Positions 1 to 12,200 of a stretch of 64,000 nt of DNA are shown piece after piece. The stretch comes from Patiria miniata (Eukaryota > Echinodermata > Asteroidea > Valvatida > Asterinidae). The stretch spans positions 16,109,405 to 16,173,404 of the forward strand of contig NW_024037056.1 in assembly GCF_015706575.1 (NCBI RefSeq), written 5' to 3'. Positions within the stretch are counted from its first letter, which is position 1. Each line of letters starts with the position of its first letter. The position numbers were made by a program, and so were the translations under genes. Under the pieces are notes generated by a model. The model was not told the origin of the DNA, made no database searches, and saw only the letters and a program-made list of their open reading frames with translations.

Positions 1-10
1 CTGTCACTAC

Positions 11-273
11 CTGCATGTGGTTGGTATTGATCCAAATGGATCCGCCGCTCCCGCCACCGTTTCCATAACCCGTTGCCGATTCCCCGTCAGCGCTCACTTC
101 GCCGTCGACCTTCAACGTCTCGGCGATGTTCAGGACCATCTTCCCGCCGCCCCGCCCGCCATTTGGGCCTCCGCCTTTGCAACCGAGGTGGGAGGGTTCG
201 AAGACATGGCCGAACGCAGCGCCGGTCTTACGCTGGTGGGAGCTGCGTCCACCACGACCACCGTGACCGGCTC
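11..273 (-). CDS. Gene A exon 24: glycine-rich module 4 (last exon in window)
   Basis: Phase 1 to 0, 263 bp. It encodes GAGHGGRGGRSS, a loop with one Cys, GGRGGGKMVLNIAETLKVDG, EVSADGES and GGGSGGSIWINTNHMQ, then donor GTAGTG at positions 10-5. The gene continues beyond the left edge. Confidence 0.8.
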
Positions 274-3200
274 CTAGAAACCAAAAAAAGTCAAAAACTT
301 TACAAAGCTCCAAAAAACAGGTGATGTTTTATACCCAAGAGCTATTGCCTAGATTTTTGTCCATTTTTAACTATACATGAACAAGTTGACAGGAGACGTA
401 GCCCTAGCTCTGGATGTCCGTTTTGAACAGTACCTGATCCACCATTGTTTCCAGATCCGCTCTTTCCCGCCCCGTCCGAATCAGGACACGGCAAATCGTG
501 AAGGTCGGCCACAAGCCTCCCCATATCGTCCACGATCAGCACGTCCGCGTTGATCTCCATCCGCTTGGTGTGCAGGTGACCCCCGCCCTCGACCTTCAAC
601 CTCTGCACGCTCAAGGTGAAGTTGTCAAGAACGTTGTTGCCATCGTCCACCGACGTGACTTCGCCGTTCGCGGCCACGGTGAGCGAGTCGAAGCGGTAGT
701 GGCCCGCGAGGTTTCCTTGGACAAGATCGACGGAGGTGTCGAGGGTGTCGTTGAGAAGGCGTGAGGTTCCGGTTTGTGATAGGAGAAGGCGACATCCTTT
801 GCCGATGGTAAGATCATGAACACTTATCGTCCCCCTGACAAAAAATGAATTGTAGAGATGTTTAGAGAAAACATGCAAGGAAATTTTTTAAACATAGCCC
901 AGACATTTTCGCACGCAATATCAACCTTACCAACAACAAGTTCTGTGCTTTCAGGTTAAATATACAAACGCCAGGCGAAAGAACTCAATCTCTTCATACA
1001 AAAATAAAATGCGCATGCCAGACAACTATCAAAGCCTCTTTGGCACGGAACAATCTTTAGTTAAAACAAAACAAAAAATCAATTTTCATACCTGACCACT
1101 ATTGTGATGTCATAACAGGTGAACGTCGGTGGCAGAATAAGGAGGCCTCCTTCGTAGACGTGCACGTTGACGTTGAACTCCGAGTCGTCCGCAAAATGGC
1201 CCACAAACACTTGGCCGTCACCAATGTGCATGAAGGAGGAGTGATCGCCGCTGAAAGTGTCAACTTTCAACCTGAGAATAAAAAAAAAAAAAATGCATTT
1301 CGTTACATCAAATAACCTAAGCATTATTACCCCTGGTTGTCCTGCCAATAATGATATCTGGGGCCAATGTGCATGAAAAAGGATTGTTATACCTCTGTCT
1401 TGAATACTGTATTTTCATTGGCCTAGAACGATCACGTGTTAAGTGTATAAAAAGTCATGGCACACTCCCTGTGGGATATCACGTACGTGATATCCCAAAC
1501 TTTTTATCAAACTTTGCAAAGATTTAATGACAGAATTTATATGCCCACAAATTGTAACGGCCTGTCAGTATGGTCAATTCAAATCATACTGAACAGAAGG
1601 GGACATTAATTTACTTTCATCAGGCATTTCAGCAATTTGGTAATTGTTTGTTAATATTTTTCAGCTGGAAAAAGAACTCACTGTGTTAAGTTAGTCTCCG
1701 TAACCAGGTGGGCCTTTCTCAAGATCCGCACATGCTCAAACTCCAACACCCCATCCTCGTCGTCATCGTGAACCCAAGAGCGGCTGGAATCTAGACTAGG
1801 CTGGGCGTATTGGTCTGTTGTTATGGTTTCCACCGGCGGAGGCTGGTTGTTGTTGTCTACGATGAGGGTGCGGTTCAGGATTGCAGGCGGTAGATTCTAT
1901 TTTAGAAAAAAAAACACAACTTTTTTTTGAGTCACGATCCATTCAATCAAATTTTAATCACAAGTCAGTAACACGTCAATCACAAGTCAAATCACAAGTC
2001 AATCACAAGTCAATCACAAGTCAATCACAAGTCAATCACAAGTCAATCACAAGTCAATCACAAGTCAAATCACAAGTCAATCACAAGTCAATCACAAGTC
2101 AAATCACAAGTCAATCACAAGTCAAATCACAAGTCAATCACAAGTCAAATCACAAGTCAATCACAAGTCAATCACAAGTCAAATCACAAGTCAATCACAA
2201 GTCAATCACAAGTCAAATCACAAGTCAATCACAAGTCCATCACAAGTCAATCACAAGTCAAATCACAAGTTACGCCACAAGCCAGTTACAAGTCAATCAC
2301 AAGTCAATCACAAGTCAAATCACAAGTAACGCCACGAGCCAGTCACAAGTCAGTTACAAGTCATTTACAAGTAACAATTGGCTCCGTGCGCCAACAAAAG
2401 AGGGTGCGTTTTTACCACTTTTGAGAGTCCCTTGGACAGGACATCACATGTGCGTACGTGTACGGGACTGGTTCGCGCACAAAGTACACACAACTTTTTT
2501 ATCCTGAATGTGCACAAAGCTAAGCCGTAGCGTCTTCGCACATAAGCGTCAGGCGTCGTCGGCGCACGAATACGTTCAAATTTAACTTGCGATGGTCTCC
2601 GAGACTAATCCCCGCCCCCAATAACTTTGGATCATTCGAAATACACAGTGGATGGACCGGGAACCAGTCTAGGTCACCCCCAACTCTCCTTTTCTGGCCG
2701 TTGAAGGTGTACTTGTGCACGGAGCCCAGAACAGAGTACAAGGTATGCCTTGGTCTAAGCTCACTTGAATAGCTTAACGAACTTGTGGTGACTTGTGATG
2801 GACTTGCGATTGACTTGTGGTGACTTGTGATAATTTGAAGTAGTCACTATAGAATTCAGTTGGAAATAAACAGTTTTCAAAGCAACATATGTTCACTGGA
2901 TTGGTGATAGGGAATTTACACTAAAAATAGCTACCACGGTTCTACAACCTGCCCTCAGTTTCGCATTTAAGTTTAAACGGCATGAAGGTAAAAGCGTACC
3001 TCAAGATAAACTGTTCCAGCGCCGCCGGGTCCGTATGTGCCTGATCCACCGTAAGCCTGGAGATCGCCAAACCACCACTCTACGCCTCTGTAGTAGACAG
3101 CGAGTCGACCGCCCCCACCCCCTCCGCCATTTGTCCCACCGGATCCCCCTCGCACCTGTTAGAAAAAAACACAAATTCAACAAGTTCTATGAAGATGCTA

Positions 3201-6200
3201 ATAGCAAACAACTACCGCTTAGCAAATTAATCCACAGAATTGATCATGAGCAATAGATATTGCATGGCATTTTGGTTGAGAATCCATTATTGTAAAGCAA
3301 AGTTTTTCATGCTGAGCAAAATTTTGTACATGATAGAAACTGATCAAGAACTAGTGATAAGCATTCAAATTTGGGTTTCTCCCTTCTACCCAATTTTCTA
3401 AGCACTATATAATTAGCGCTCTTTGACAGCTTGTGATGAAAAATGAGTAAGCTTACTCAACCACGCAACCTCTACATTATCTACCCAAACAGGTACCCAT
3501 TTACCCCTAAGTGGACGGAGGCAAATTGTGGTAGAGTGCCTTGCCCAAGAACACTTGCACCACAAGCCCAGGCCGGACTTGAACCCGTAAATTGCAGAAT
3601 CACCTACAGATCTTGAGTTCGATTCTTCAGACCAAGGGCCACAGCGCTCCAGGATAGTTGACTAGACTAGTCCAACAAAAGTCGACAATGGATTGGACAC
3701 TGGTTAACCAGTTCGCGCCGGGATTATATTGCTATTGACCGGACCCAGGCGCGGGATATTTTGACGAACCTCGATGTCAGAAGGGTTTGGGCCGTCAACT
3801 GCGGGTAGCACACCCTGATATTTCCGGCCCCGCTCGCTGTGAGCGTTTTGCAGACAGATATTTCCGGCCTCGCTCTTTGCATGATTATCCGTCATCCGTT
3901 CTAAATACCGCAAAACCTCATCCGACGTGAACTGGTTAATAAAAGTTTGCACTTTTGATGTCTGGGCACAGACTGACCTGAAGCGTTCCTGCACCCTCCA
4001 TGTCCTTCGTTGTGATCCAGATGGAACCGCCGCTGCCACCGCCTCTGTTGGTGGTTCCAGAAGCCCCGTTGGCCCGAACGACGCCCTCTATCTGCAGGGT
4101 GGTGTCAACAGTCAGTTGGAGAATGCCTCCACCTGAAATTAAATTAGAATAATTTACCCAACTTTGTATTATTGGAAATATTTGGGATGAGGAAACTAAG
4201 AGTTTGTCAAGTAAGTGTCTCTGTATAAGTGTCTCTGTAAGTGTCCTCCACTGCTCCCTGTCGGATGCCATGTGCCAGGTGTGTTGATCTCTGATGTACA
4301 GGCAAGGAAAGTACCACTGCATGAAAGTACCCGACTCCCTGAATATTATAACAACTGATACCAAAGTCATGATGAATTACGGTTTTACAATCTCAGTGGA
4401 AAATCTGATATAAATTACTACTGATTAAAAAAATACCTTTTGCTCCACCAGTTCCTCCACCACTTCCAAAGGCAGTTGGCCTGTGCAGAGAACCGTAAAC
4501 TACACCGACAGTGTCTACAAGTTTGAAAGAGGACACAGAACAATATGTTTAAGCTTGTATAGTAAAAAACTGAAAAAAAGAGAAAATTTTCTTGAGCATT
4601 AATCTTTTGTTGAAAACAGTCCTCGATTAAGAGTTGTGAGCTTAATAGTCTATGGGAGAGTGTTATATTAGCAGGACAAAGGGAAAGACAATGCCTTGTC
4701 CTCGAGAGTATAGTAAAACAAGACTGTATGAGTATGCAGTGGTACAATTACGAGTCACTAGTGTTCAAAGTATGTGCCTTAGTCATAAGAGTGTTCAAAG
4801 TATTGAGCCTATGTATTGAGCCTATGTTCTTTGTCTTGAGCCTATGTACCCCCGTTTAAAATACAACATGCAAGCCTGTTATTGTTCAAACTTTCTCACA
4901 AATATTGAACCTTGATTTTCCTACCGGATGATCGACCTTTTCCACCGATTCCTCCATATCCAGCGCCAGATCTCATCCCAGCTGGGCTAGCCCCTGGCCC
5001 ATCTATCAATCCCATCGAGTCTGCTGTGATCGCTCCCCCATCGTCGACCACCACAGAGTGAGCCCGCAGATCCAAAACGGATGCTTTGAGGGTGCCGCCC
5101 CCTTCCACTGTGACCCGACCCGACCTTTGACCTTCACCCTCGCCGGGGGTCACCTGAAGGAAGGGAACAGAAACAAATTAAGCCATTGAATCTAAGACTA
5201 TTTCTGAATGGCATGCTAGAGCTGGCAATAACACAGGAGTCCATGAGAAGTTGCTGCAGCGGCTAGCCAGGGGCTTCCATAGGTGCGCGTGTTATTTCTA
5301 GCCGTAGCCATGAGAAACGGCCCAACAATGCAGAAAAAGGCCCTTTATTAGTGTACTACAAATGATTCCACCAATAAAAATGCTGTTAATAAAACAGCCA
5401 TTTTTCAAATATTTGAAAGGCTGGCCAGTGCATTGATCAATCGAATTGTTGGATAAAGAATAGCCATTTTAAGTGACTTTTTTGGAAAAAAAAAAAATAT
5501 GCAACTTTTTACTCATTTACCTTCTTTGTGGGTCAGGTTGGTTTGATGAGGGTTAAACGTTTTGGTTGATTTTGCTCACTTCCCCCCCCCCCCACAACAA
5601 CAAGTGTGATCTGAGTCCCAAGCAATTCCCAACATTTTTTTTTGTTTTGGCTAAGGTAACAATCAATCTTAAGAAACACTGTCGTACCTCAATTTGCCAA
5701 TGGTCATCTTCTTGTCCGTAGTAGCTCTTGAGCTCAAACAGACCATCTTCTTGCACCGTCACCTCAACAAACTGCAGATTTCTTGGGCTGGGTAGTTCCA
5801 TTGTAAGGGTGCCGCCTTATGTTGACAAGAAAGATAAAAGTACTAAAGTCACTCTGGTCAAGTCTCAAGCCACCCAGGTTAAGTCACTCTGGTCAAGTCT
5901 CAAATGACTCTGGTCAAGTCTCAAGTCACTCTGGTCAAGTCGCAAGTCACTCTGGTCAAGTCTCAAATCACTCTGGTCAAGTCTCAAGTCACTCTGGTCA
6001 AGTCTCAAGTCACTCTGGTCAAGTCTTTAGTCAACTAGATCAATTAGACTTACCCGAGCCAACCAGCAAGTGAGCCCTAGACCCATCCAACGTCCCCCAA
6101 ATAGAAACATGAGAGCTGATCAGCATGCTACTTGGGCAGGCAGCTTGGGGGTAGAATTGGGTCCAATCAAAGGACTGGCGGAACTCTATGGTTGCCGGCG

Positions 6201-9200
6201 GCAGAATGAACGAGGCATTTTCGTAGATGTAGGGTGCCCACGTCACATTGAGTCGCTTGTAGGGTGATACCTGAATTGAAAATTCAACTTCAAATTACTT
6301 TAGGAATAAGACAGTCAACTTACCAGTCCGAACACTGCCTCAATTTCAAAGAGTTTAGAAACCCAGTGGTTTCCTTGGCATGAAATAACTAAAAATACTC
6401 TCGGCAGGTTTACTCCCCAGCGAATGCCAATACCAATTATACTCCTGGGTGAGTGGCAAAGTGTGGTAAAGTAGCTTGCCCGTGGACACAATATATGACC
6501 AGCAGCTCAAATTCTGAACTCTTATCATAAGCTACACTCCTTCAACTCTTGATAGCCCAATCAGAATTCAAAGGGCTTCAGATATTGGTACCCTGGTGTC
6601 AGGTTTAAAATCTCTCATTCCTGGAGATAGAAGCATGTTAGAGTGAAGAGGCTTGCCCATGGACACAACATATGGCCAGCAGCTACATTCAGGTCCTAAC
6701 CCTCCGGCACTTGTCACTTGAAACATTAAGATCAAACTAAGCCACACTCTGCAACACCTTCATAATACGTTTGACAAACTTTACCATACCTTGTTGATGT
6801 CCAAAGTGTGGTTCGGTGCGACATGCAGGTACCCCGTGTCGTCTCCTACGACTTCACCCGAACGAACAATGGTGTTGTTCCGGTCGAAGGTCAACTCGGC
6901 TCCACCGTAGATCTCAATGAGCGTGAATTCATACACGAAGTCGTCGGTAGCGGGTAAAAGATAGGCGATGGCTCCTGAAAATGATGACACACAAGAAACT
7001 TCTGATCGAAAAAATGCCTTCAGCATCGTTCGTATTTCACGCTAAAGCAAATTTGAAGCGAATTTGACGTTAGGAAACATTCGCTGCGAAATTCGCAGGA
7101 GTTGAGATGTACGTAACTTTTGAAAATTCACAGCTCAAAAACGTGCCATGTCGTCACACTCTGTTTGGCTGTGCACAGCAAGAGAGTAAATCGTCGTGTC
7201 TGTACAAGGTCGTATTTCCTAAAATGGGCCACACATGAAATGCGAGTTTCAGAACGTCAAAAGGTCGTATCCCACTTAAAATAACCCGGATGTACACACA
7301 AAGTCAATGGACGTCGCGATACGACCTTGTTGCACGGAGCATATTCGTGCGAGATACGACTTTGTTGCAGAATGCAGTTACGACCTTGTTGCACTGACGC
7401 GACAAAATAATAGTGAATGTCATGTGACTCGCTCGAGGCAAATCAGGATAAGGTGGCCAATTAAGTTGAGGCGTCTGAATACCTGTTGATATGTAGTCTG
7501 CATAGTCCTGAGCGGTTGCTCTGCTGCCGCTAGGTCTGGTGACCTTTGCCCTTTGACATCGGTTATCAATGCGTAGGTGCTTGTGGACTGGTGCCTGACC
7601 TTCCATGTATGTAACCCCGGGTCCTCCTGGCTCTGCATTGGAGTTGGCAACAGCCCCACCTGCAGCAACAAAATGCAAAGGAAGAAGAATAAGCGGGATT
7701 AAGGCCTAGTGGTTAGGGTTTGTAACTCATGATCAGAGGGTCAGGGGTTCGAATCCAGATGCTGGCCATATGTTGTGTCCTTGGGCAAGCCACTTCACCC
7801 CACTTGCCTCTCTCCACCCAGGAGTATAAATTGGTACCGGCAGATAAACGCCAACCTGATGGGCCATATGGCTTGTGACAGACTTTACTACTACTACTAC
7901 TACGAGAAGAATTAGCACTAAAGCATGAAAGTCAATTGTTGTAGTCGAGTCCATCACACATGAACGCAAGTCCTCAAAAGTCCTAACAAGTCCTCAAAAG
8001 TCCTCACAAGTCCTCAAAAGTCCCCAAAAGTCCTTACAAATCCTCACATGTCCTCACAAGCCCCTCACATGTCCTACAAGCCCATAACAAGTCTTTACAA
8101 GTCCATCACAATACAAGTCCTCACAAATCTGTCGCAATTCCTCACAATTCATAAATGCAAACTGCATGTAAACTTACCCTTGACAAAAATGTGTCCACTT
8201 TTGAAGTCGCCATGGTCATAATTGATTGACACTCTTCCGCCGGCCCCGCCGCCTCCAAACCCGCTACCAGCACCGCCGTTGCTGTAGATGTAACCCGTGC
8301 CTCGGAATTCATTGGATTCCACCCACAATGCACCACCACTTCCTCCTGAAGCATGCGACCCCTGTGAAAAAAAACCCCAGGTTTAGATGATTCATTATAA
8401 AACATGCACACTGAAGTTTAAAAGAGTCTAGGTTTGCCTCCTTGAAACTTTCTTTGTATAAAGCTCCACAAAAATTAGCCGTAGTTTATGTAAAACCTAC
8501 CACTGCATTATCAGCATCCAAACGGATAGTACCATCAACGACAAATGTCCCTGTGACAAGAGCTACGACTCGACCGCCTCCGCGCCCACCTAGTCCCCCG
8601 CCGGACCCGCCCCCGCTACCCCAGTAACCCTTCTCATAAATATTGCCGTAGGGGAGGTTCTCGGCGATGGTACGTTGGGAAGTGTGGCCTCCACGTCCAC
8701 CGCGTCCGCCGTGACTTGCTCCTGAGGCTCCAGAGGCGTAGGCTACTCCAGCCCCTTAATTTGAAGAAAAAACAAACAAACACAAATTTCACAATATCAA
8801 ATCATTTCATAAAATGTCCAGGACAAATTGTAGATAACTTTATCAACAACAGGCTTATTGTATCGGGCACTAGTGTTTGTGTTTTTGGGCAAGTCACTTC
8901 ACTACAATTGCCTTGTGACCACCATGAGTATAAATACCTGTGAGGGTAGAGACCATATTGCACTGATCTTGCGCCTCTGCTGAAAACTGATCTCATGGCC
9001 TGATATAGATCACTAGAAAAGCAGCAAATTATTATAATTAGTAAAATGATGCTTTTTGGACAGTTGGAGGATTTGTAATTCGCTCGACATACCTGGACCC
9101 TGATCGGACAAATGGCCCCCTCCTTCGACAGTTAACACTCCTCCGTTGCCAATGGTGATTTCATTGGCCTCTATCCACAGGGAACCAGCTTGTAGTGTGC

Positions 9201-12200
9201 CATCCGTGATCTGAACAGTGCCGATGAGCAGGGTGGAATTTGTAGCGCCCTCTTCTGTTGACCCCGCCGGGCCGCGAAAGTCGATATCGAACACGGCCGT
9301 GGAGTAGACACGGAGGGAGTCGGATATTAACGGAGCTGTGGCGGGCATGGCAGTGAAAGAGGTCACATGACCAGCAATTGTGATGTCGTCGATGCGATAC
9401 GTGCCTTCTGGTTGGAAGGTGACGACCCCCTGGTCGCCGACGGAGAAAGTTTGCCAGCCGGTGCCCACGGAAAGGATGCCAGCTTCAAGAGTTCCGTTCA
9501 CGCTTAAATGATCCAGGTGGAAAACTGAGCTATTAAGTGACGACCAGACGTGGTTGTTATGGTCAGAAATGGCGGCGTGGAGTTTCACACGGCCGGCAAT
9601 ATCTATACTATCGGTAAGATTTGACGAACGGCCCAAGATTGTTACTGGGTTTGTAATCTGGACTTGCCCCGCTGAGGAAACTGTTAGGAAGTCAAATTCT
9701 TCGGGCGTGCTGGCATAAAATGTAAACATACCTCCGACTGTGATCTGGTATGCCGAGATTGAGAGTTTGCTCGCAAGAAAACTACCGTCAATTGTCACAA
9801 CGTCGATGAGTACGGTTGAGTAGGAGCTGTTGGTGTAATCAGTGCCCGCATAGGAACCAGTGTCCAGTGACAGAGTGGCACCCGCCTCGATTGTTAAATC
9901 GTAGACGTGAGTTTGCTCCCTCCCATGAATATTCAGTGGGGTTAGGACCTCCATGCGTCCGGACGGATTCTGGACAGTTATGTTATTGACGGGAAAATCC
10001 GTGGATTGAAGCGTGAACAATCCTTGGCCACCGACATTGAGAGTTTTCCAACCGACACCGAAGTCGATGAGCCCTGCGTGGAAAGTGCCGTCGACGGTGA
10101 CAATTTCGGCGTGAACTTCCGAGCCCACGCTGCGCCATTGGTTCTTGTCACCTTCACTGGTGTCAAACAGCAGGGAACCAGGATAAGAAATAGTTAATTG
10201 CTGTATGAGGCGGTCGGTGCTCCCGCGCATAATCACCGGTGTGAATGCTTCCATCGTGGGACCACCATAAAAGACGACAGAATCGCACGCGAAGTCATCC
10301 GCGGGTTCAAACCGAAACTCCGCGTCGCCGTCCAAGTAAAGCGTATCCCACCCGAAAGTTGTAGGGTATATGTTGCTGAAAAGGCCTGCATGAAGACTGC
10401 CAGAAATGGTGACGCCGTGAAACCCGAAGTAGGAGACGTTCGTCCACTCCCCGCTCGACCGGCCGTCTTCGTCGAGAAAGACCTCGCCTGCCACGCCGAT
10501 GACGAGTGAGCGTGCTCTGTCATATGTTGTGCCCGTCACTATCAAGGGATTGGTGGTACGCATGGTGCCGTTGACTTTAAAAGTGTGGACCATAAGTGGA
10601 CCTAAACGGTTGGAACAATAATCTTCATTAAATGAATTCCGTGAATTTAATGTAATGCTTAAAGGGCCCATACGATGGATCTTTTTCTTAGGAACATATT
10701 TTGTAAACTTTCTACTCCTCTTAAATGTATGAAAACTATTTGACATCCCTATTTGGTTAATTTTATTGAAAAGTGGAATTCTATTAACATTTTTGTTGAA
10801 AAGCTTAATCATTTCAGCATCGACAAACACAAAAATGTCTTAAAAATTTGAGTTTGAGATTTTACTTACCAACTGAATTCATGTGCAGTTCACCAGTTTG
10901 GTCCACTCTCAACTGGTTGAACTCGTACGGAAAGCTCAATTCGTGCGCTTGGAAGTACCCTCCCACTACAATATCCTGAACGCGAAGCTGAGTGTGGTTC
11001 AACTCCCCTGATACGTTGTGGAATCGTCCGAGGTCAAAGGTCACCGAGCTGCCTGCTGTAGTCTCAAAAATGGTCGTCGCTGATTGGCTGCGGCCATTTA
11101 TGATCAGATGTTTCAGACTTTCGACCACCCCGGAAATGTGGATTGTGTTGATGGCAAAATTTCCGTCTGGATCGAAAGTGAAACTTCCGCTGCTACCAAC
11201 TGTAAGATCATTCCATCCTGAGCCGATATTCAAGAGTCCAGTTTGTAGGGCACCATCGACGGTGACATACTCTGCATGTATTTCAGACTGGCCGGAACCA
11301 GTTGTATTAAGAGACAACTGGCCCCCACTCGCAATTGTGAAACTGTTCACTAACTGGTTCATAACACCTCGGAAGACTACCGGCTGACTTGATACAACCA
11401 TTTGCCCCCGAACTTCGAAACTGTCCGTGCCGAAAGAGTCCTCGGTTATTATGGAAACATTGCCGTTAGCTCCGACGGTGAACTGAGGCAGACCACTCGT
11501 AAGGCCTACCAAACTTCCCGGTCTAAAGTAACCGTCGATAAAAGTCATGTTGCTTTCTAAAACTGACCCACTGCTTCCTGGCCAACTGAAGGAACCGCCC
11601 TGAGAAACCGTCAAGGCATGGCAATACACAGCTACGGGAGTGGTAGAGGTCAGGGTACCATCAACTTCTATTGTTGGGACCCTTAATTCTTTGGGATCAC
11701 CTAAAGTCAAAGTCATTTGCCCGGTTGATCGCACGTCCAGGTTTGAGCAGTCCAGGAGGTCCATTTTGCCTGTAGTTACGGACCCAGTGACTGTCAGAGC
11801 TGGTGTACGGATTGACGAGGTACCAGTGACCGATTTGGTATTGAAACTCGCAGCGTCCAGAAGCAATGACGTGACATCGATGGTAACTGGACACGCAACT
11901 GTAAGTTCACTGGGATGCTCCATCGTTAAGCTTCTGTCCGAGACCGAGACATCCAAGGTGTAACCACAATTGCCTGCAGTGGAGGACTCTTGCAAGTCTA
12001 GCTTCGCGTTCGTCTTAATGGTCAATGAGCGCAGTTGCAGAGTTTGCATGGACGACAAGCGCGGTATCAAAGTTAGCGTTGCACCGGAATATCCGCCAAA
12101 CGTCAACTCCGTGTTGGGATCGGTATTTAGAGTCCCCCGCACGGTAACAGATTTCGTCATTGTGATGCCTACCCCCGGTAGCGTCAGAATCGCATCGCCA

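Noticed and set aside
1957..2375. CRISPR-like array
   Set aside because: Units are contiguous short repeats without unique spacers, in an animal intron.
1881..2507. 208-codon open frame rich in SQVNHK repeats
   Set aside because: It is the translation of the CACAAGTC minisatellite inside an intron of gene A; the repeat length keeps several frames open.
2520..2741. Minus-strand open frame in intron 20 of gene A
   Set aside because: No acceptor in the phase needed, and exons 20 and 21 join directly in phase 0 with matching module sequence (GTVYLE to LIVDNN).
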